DNA from: Paenibacillus nasutitermitis
Lineage (GTDB): Bacteria; Bacillota; Bacilli; Paenibacillales; Paenibacillaceae
Assembly: GCF_014641075.1 (NCBI RefSeq)
Contig: NZ_BMHP01000001.1
Location: forward strand, 2,162,171 to 2,226,170
Direction: 5' to 3'
Length of the DNA: 64,000 bases
A program made the translations under genes and the position numbers. The notes beneath the pieces are model-generated. The model saw only the letters and a list, made by a program, of their open reading frames with translations, made no database searches and was not told the DNA's origin. Below, in pieces: positions 60,984-64,000 of this stretch. Every line of letters begins with the position of its first letter. Positions within the stretch are counted from its first letter, which is position 1.

Positions 60984-61766
60984 ATGAAAAAGAAAACAGT
61001 ATTAAATATTGCATATTGGGCTGTATTCTCTTGGGTTGTCCTCTATCTTTTATTACGTCTTTATCCGTTTTTAGTTGTTTTCTTTCCATTATTAATTATT
61101 TTTTACTCTTTTAATTTCTGGTTTCTTGTATTATCAATTCTCTTGTTAAGAAGAAGCAAAACGTGGTCATCCAGAGAACGTATTGTTGGTGTTCTTCTTT
61201 TTATTCCATTAGTTTCCACGATAATATTGCCAAAAGTTATAAATGAATTTTCTCTTCGTACTTTAGTACCTACCGAAACGATGATTAGATCTTACATAGA
61301 AAATGAATTAGTTTTTACTAACCAGGATATTTTTGATTTATCTTCGCCTCTCATGGAGTATAGCGCTGAAAATAAGACATTGAGCCTTTTTCTGAAGGCT
61401 AGACCTGATATTTATCTTGACAATTTTGAGGAGGATATCCAACATTTTGCGCCAAAAAATATACATAAACTTTTTATTAATGAATTTGAATATTATTTTA
61501 TCACGTTACTTAAGGATCTTAGAGAAACAACGAAAGTTCCTGAATCTGTTACTCTCTATGGCTACTGGGGAGAGAAGCTACTATTCAAAGTATATTACAG
61601 GGCAAATGGAGATCAGTACTCAATGGTTGAACCATACCCTGATATATCATTTATTGGAAAGGGGGATAAATGGTACTTTAAATACAACGTAAATAATTTT
61701 GATGAGACTTTATTTATTAAAAATGAAAAAGGACCCGATTTCATTTCGAAATTAATATTGCCATAA
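60984..61766 (+). CDS. Hypothetical membrane-anchored protein
   Basis: ATG 60984 follows AGGGGGG; the long frame before it includes the dxr-like remnant and is not part of this gene. The 260-residue protein has three hydrophobic N-terminal segments (NIAYWAVFSWVVLYLLLRLY, FLVVFFPLLIIFYSFNFWFL, IVGVLLFIPLVSTIILPKVI). A soluble domain of about 160 residues with IENELVFTNQDIFDLSSPLM and SVTLYGYWGEKLLFKVYYRA follows. It is markedly AT-rich compared with its neighbours, suggesting foreign origin. Family not recognised. Confidence 0.6.
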   Translation: MKKKTVLNIAYWAVFSWVVLYLLLRLYPFLVVFFPLLIIFYSFNFWFLVLSILLLRRSKTWSSRERIVGVLLFIPLVSTIILPKVINEFSLRTLVPTETMIRSYIENELVFTNQDIFDLSSPLMEYSAENKTLSLFLKARPDIYLDNFEEDIQHFAPKNIHKLFINEFEYYFITLLKDLRETTKVPESVTLYGYWGEKLLFKVYYRANGDQYSMVEPYPDISFIGKGDKWYFKYNVNNFDETLFIKNEKGPDFISKLILP

Positions 61767-61916
61767 AAAAAGTCCCGATACTCCAAAACGGATGAAAACA
61801 AGATCCAAGCGCTTTTGCTATACGAGCTGAAACTCCTCATACCTTTTTAGCCCCCAAATGATTTGGACAATACACCCTTTACTCCTTTACAATAATAGTG
61901 ATGTGGAGGGGACAAC

Positions 61917-62223
61917 ATGAAAAAGAAGCAGTATGACCTGAACTTCAAGAAGATGGTGGTGCCCAAAGCGAAAGAAATTGGCAACATGACCGCCGTGGCC
62001 AGGCAGCACGAACTGGATCCGAAAATGGTGTTCCGGTGGGTAGAGCGTTGAGCCGAAAGGATCTCGATCAGTTACGCTGAGCAAGCTCTTGAGAGGGATA
62101 TTCTCAAAGATCTATTACAAACCCGCACTTGCGGATAAAATAGAGATTGCCCAGAGGTATGGTACGCTTGGGCACAGCATTAGTTATGTCCTGCGGGTAT
62201 TTGGTGCTTGTATTGTAATATGA
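61917..62223 (+). pseudogene. IS3-family transposase remnant (OrfA end and OrfB start)
   Basis: ATG 61917 after GGAGGGG begins MKKKQYDLNFKKMVVPKAKE and IGNMTAVARQHELDPKMVFR with WVER, then TGA. This is the HTH of an IS3-type OrfA. Further frames read EQALERDILKDLLQ and DKIEIAQRYGTLGHSISYVL with RVFGACIVI, the OrfB beginning (LExDILKDLLxKxNPhLxxK...). A nonsense mutation and frameshifts plus loss of the DDE domain make it inactive. Confidence 0.75.
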
Positions 62224-62302
62224 TGACCTCTCTTTTCTCTTGTAAAAAAGCCTGATAATAACAACTCTGGTATAAACAATCTCGCGGAAAAGGGTGCAGT
62301 GC

Positions 62303-63250
62303 ATGAACAAAACGGATCGTTTGTTAGCCATAGTGCTTGAGCTGCAGCGTAACGAAGTGTTACGAGCCGAGGATTTAGCCGCTACATTTGAAACAAGCGT
62401 GAGAACCATTTACAGGGATATTCAGGCTTTGAGTGAAGCTGGCGTATCCGTGATAGGAGCGCCAGGGCAGGGATACTCCTTAATGGAGGGGTATTTCCTG
62501 CCGCCAGTCAGTTTTACGGTGGAAGAAGCAGTGACGTTACTCATCGGGACAGATTTTATCGAGCATTGGTTTGATGTTCACTATGGCAGTAAGTCTCGAA
62601 CTTCAAGAGGGAAGATTGAAGCCATCCTGCCGGAACCGATCCGTAGTAGGGCATCCCGGATTCGCAAGAGCTTTCGTTTGCTTGCTTCCGTTGAAGATAT
62701 AGTACGAATACAAGAGAAGGCATACTTGGAAGCGATTCGTCGAGCGATACTGGAGGAAAGAAAAATAAGATTCCGCTATTCCAAAAGAATTGCCGAGACT
62801 GATGGGAACCGCCAAAGTGTACGTACGGTTGCTCCTTATGGACTTGTACTTCATCAAGGGTCATGGGTACTCGTTGCACGGTGTGAATTGCGTCAAAACA
62901 TCCGTCATTTCCGGTTGTCCCGGATGTCGGAGCTTATCGAGCTGGAAGATAGATTTATGTTGCCAGCAGATTTCCTTTTAGATGTATACCAGCCTCCAGA
63001 CGATCGCGACGTCCGTGTGCGCATCTTGGTCCAACCTGACATTGCCGATAAGGTAAGGGAATCGAACAACTTCTATATAGAAACCATAGAGGATCATACG
63101 GAAGGGTTGCTGGTGACCTTACGTGTTCGGCAGCCTGAGGAATTGCTGCAGTGGGTGCTCGGCTGGGGAGGCGGAGTGGTTGTGTTGGAGCCGGAATCCT
63201 TCCGACATCGGGTTAGAAACGAACTGAAAAAAACGTTAAAACGCTACTGA
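62303..63250 (+). CDS. HTH-11/WYL-domain regulator (YafY/YobV-like)
   Basis: ATG 62303 follows AAAGGG at about nine bases; GTG 62294 is an alternative. The 315-residue protein has an HTH (LRAEDLAATFETSVRTIYRD), the linker GVSVIGAPGQGYSLMEGYFL and a WYL domain (IRFRYSKR, RTVAPYGLVLHQGSWVLVAR, RHFRLSRMSEL). It is more distant from the other two WYL proteins of the window. The DinB-like gene follows in the same direction and may be its target. Confidence 0.85.
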   Translation: MNKTDRLLAIVLELQRNEVLRAEDLAATFETSVRTIYRDIQALSEAGVSVIGAPGQGYSLMEGYFLPPVSFTVEEAVTLLIGTDFIEHWFDVHYGSKSRTSRGKIEAILPEPIRSRASRIRKSFRLLASVEDIVRIQEKAYLEAIRRAILEERKIRFRYSKRIAETDGNRQSVRTVAPYGLVLHQGSWVLVARCELRQNIRHFRLSRMSELIELEDRFMLPADFLLDVYQPPDDRDVRVRILVQPDIADKVRESNNFYIETIEDHTEGLLVTLRVRQPEELLQWVLGWGGGVVVLEPESFRHRVRNELKKTLKRY

Positions 63251-63274
63251 CATAATGGTGTCAGTAGCGTTTTT
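63238..63274 (+). terminator. Terminator overlapping the WYL gene stop codon
   Basis: AACGCTACTGACA and TGTCAGTAGCGTT form a perfect 13-base stem around TAATGG, followed by TTT. The TGA stop is inside the left arm. Confidence 0.75.
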
Positions 63275-63312
63275 GTATACTTAGAAAAAAAGATGATTAG
63301 AGGCGATGATCG

Positions 63313-63861
63313 ATGATGATTACAACAAAGTTAGCATTACAACGATTTGAGGAAACTGCGGCACATTATATTCATGAACTGGATCAATTCAGTCTGGAGC
63401 AGCTGAGGCAAAAACAAAGTGACAACGAGTGGTCAATCGGACAGATGATTCAACATCTCATTAGCTCGGCGCTTTATATGCAGCTTCGTAATATTGATCA
63501 ATGCCTGATGCCAAGCCAAGATCCCATGGTACCTCAAACGGAAAAAACCGAGGTTGGTGCGGCTATATTTTCTCAAGGAAGCTTCCCGCCCATTCGTATT
63601 CATGTTCCGCCTTCCCCACAATATACTCCGGAGCAGCCGGAAAGCAAAGAGCAGCTAAATCAAGGCTTACACACTGTCAGCCAGAGAATGAAGGACATTG
63701 AACCTACCCTTGAAAAAGTGTCCAAACAACATAAAGTGTCCCATCCGAGATTCGGTGGATTGTGTGCGGAGGAATGGTTTCTGCTTGTTGAAATGCACTA
63801 CCGTCATCATCTTCTGCAGCTGGACCGCTTAAAACAAGGATTGGTACGGGAAGCGACATAA
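63313..63861 (+). CDS. DinB-like superfamily protein
   Basis: The 182-residue protein starts at ATG 63313 or 63316 after AGAGGCGAT. It has the four-helix DinB/YfiT plan: ALQRFEETAAHYIHELDQFS, NEWSIGQMIQHLISSALYMQ with its metal-ligand His, and near the C terminus WFLLVEMHYRHHLLQLDRLK with the HxxxHxxQ-type ligands. Such proteins bind a divalent metal and often act as thiol (bacillithiol-type) transferases or stay uncharacterised. Confidence 0.8.
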   Translation: MMITTKLALQRFEETAAHYIHELDQFSLEQLRQKQSDNEWSIGQMIQHLISSALYMQLRNIDQCLMPSQDPMVPQTEKTEVGAAIFSQGSFPPIRIHVPPSPQYTPEQPESKEQLNQGLHTVSQRMKDIEPTLEKVSKQHKVSHPRFGGLCAEEWFLLVEMHYRHHLLQLDRLKQGLVREAT

Positions 63862-63899
63862 TCATTTATTAAATAAGGAAGGGATTTCGAGGTATGCAA

Positions 63900-64000
63900 A
63901 TGGAAGAAATAAGCCAACAAAGCCGCTTCTGGATTGGTGTTGTGTCCGCATCCCATGTGAAGTGTGGAGAGTTGGAGGGATTCGCTCAGCTCTGTCACGG
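63900..64000 (+). CDS. EVE-domain protein, 3' end outside window
   Basis: ATG 63900 lies seven bases after GAGG; ATG 63894 is a close alternative. The visible part reads MEEISQQSRFWIGVVSASHV and KCGELEGFAQLCH, which is the beginning of an EVE/PUA-like domain (RFWIGVVSxxHVxxGVxxGFxQ). EVE proteins read modified nucleobases or RNA. The frame runs off the right edge. Confidence 0.7.
   Translation, partial: MEEISQQSRFWIGVVSASHVKCGELEGFAQLCH

Overview
The window looks like a chromosomal segment of a low-to-mid GC, spore-former-type Firmicute, most likely Paenibacillaceae (Paenibacillus or a close relative). This rests on strong AGGAGG ribosome binding sites, frequent GTG/TTG starts, many AraC, LysR, MarR and WYL regulators, carbohydrate-use genes, and a heterocycloanthracin-type thiazole/oxazole-modified microcin (TOMM) cluster. 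I see no rRNA, tRNA or CRISPR array. The segment is a mosaic: intact operons are separated by regions full of decayed genes, insertion sequence remnants and a dispersed hairpin repeat.

Layout. 1-5.1 kb: a partial six-hairpin glycosidase, an AraC remnant, and a secreted glycosidase-like protein with an internal domain duplication. 5.3-6.2 kb: an AT-rich aminoglycoside-phosphotransferase-like gene. 6.4-6.6 kb: broken TetR and ArsR fragments. 6.8-9.9 kb: an arsenic cluster of a Cys-pair MarR, a flavin monooxygenase, a small protein ending in ACCPACC, ArsR and ArsM, with matching palindromes in front of the transcription units. 10.4-17.1 kb: a LysR regulator divergent from a complete pentose phosphate operon (zwf-tkt-tal-gnd). 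17.5-21.6 kb: two probable intracellular polysaccharide enzymes. 22-29 kb: WYL and AraC regulators, a TetA(L)-like exporter, two NTF2-like paralogues and a dihydrofolate-reductase-like protein. 29.5-44.6 kb: hydrolases, several regulator/target pairs and two MFS exporters in all, an ArsA-like ATPase operon with a repeated MarR operator, and decayed crcB and DUF2269 genes. 45.6-51.9 kb: a sugar ABC uptake operon with a GntR/LacI hybrid regulator gene between its permeases, followed by GH43 and GH88 remnants.

52.1-58.1 kb is the most distinctive region: a Cys/Gly-rich precursor peptide followed by an E1-like maturation protein, an E1/YcaO cyclodehydratase fusion and a double-domain SagB-type dehydrogenase. 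Together these should convert precursor cysteines to thiazol(in)es. Directly convergent is a His/Met-rich protein made of ten heptads of the type DYHPMMH. 58.9-64 kb holds IS110 and IS3 remnants, a TMEM175-like channel, an unknown membrane protein, a third WYL regulator, a DinB-like protein and the start of an EVE-domain gene.

A composite dispersed repeat occurs in five intergenic gaps between 29 and 59 kb. It combines a GGCCGCG terminator hairpin, a long inverted repeat carrying GGGATAAG/TTCTTGTC, and a conserved tail. It marks the junctions of many of the accessory modules. All functional statements come from reading translations and motifs by eye; no database search was run.
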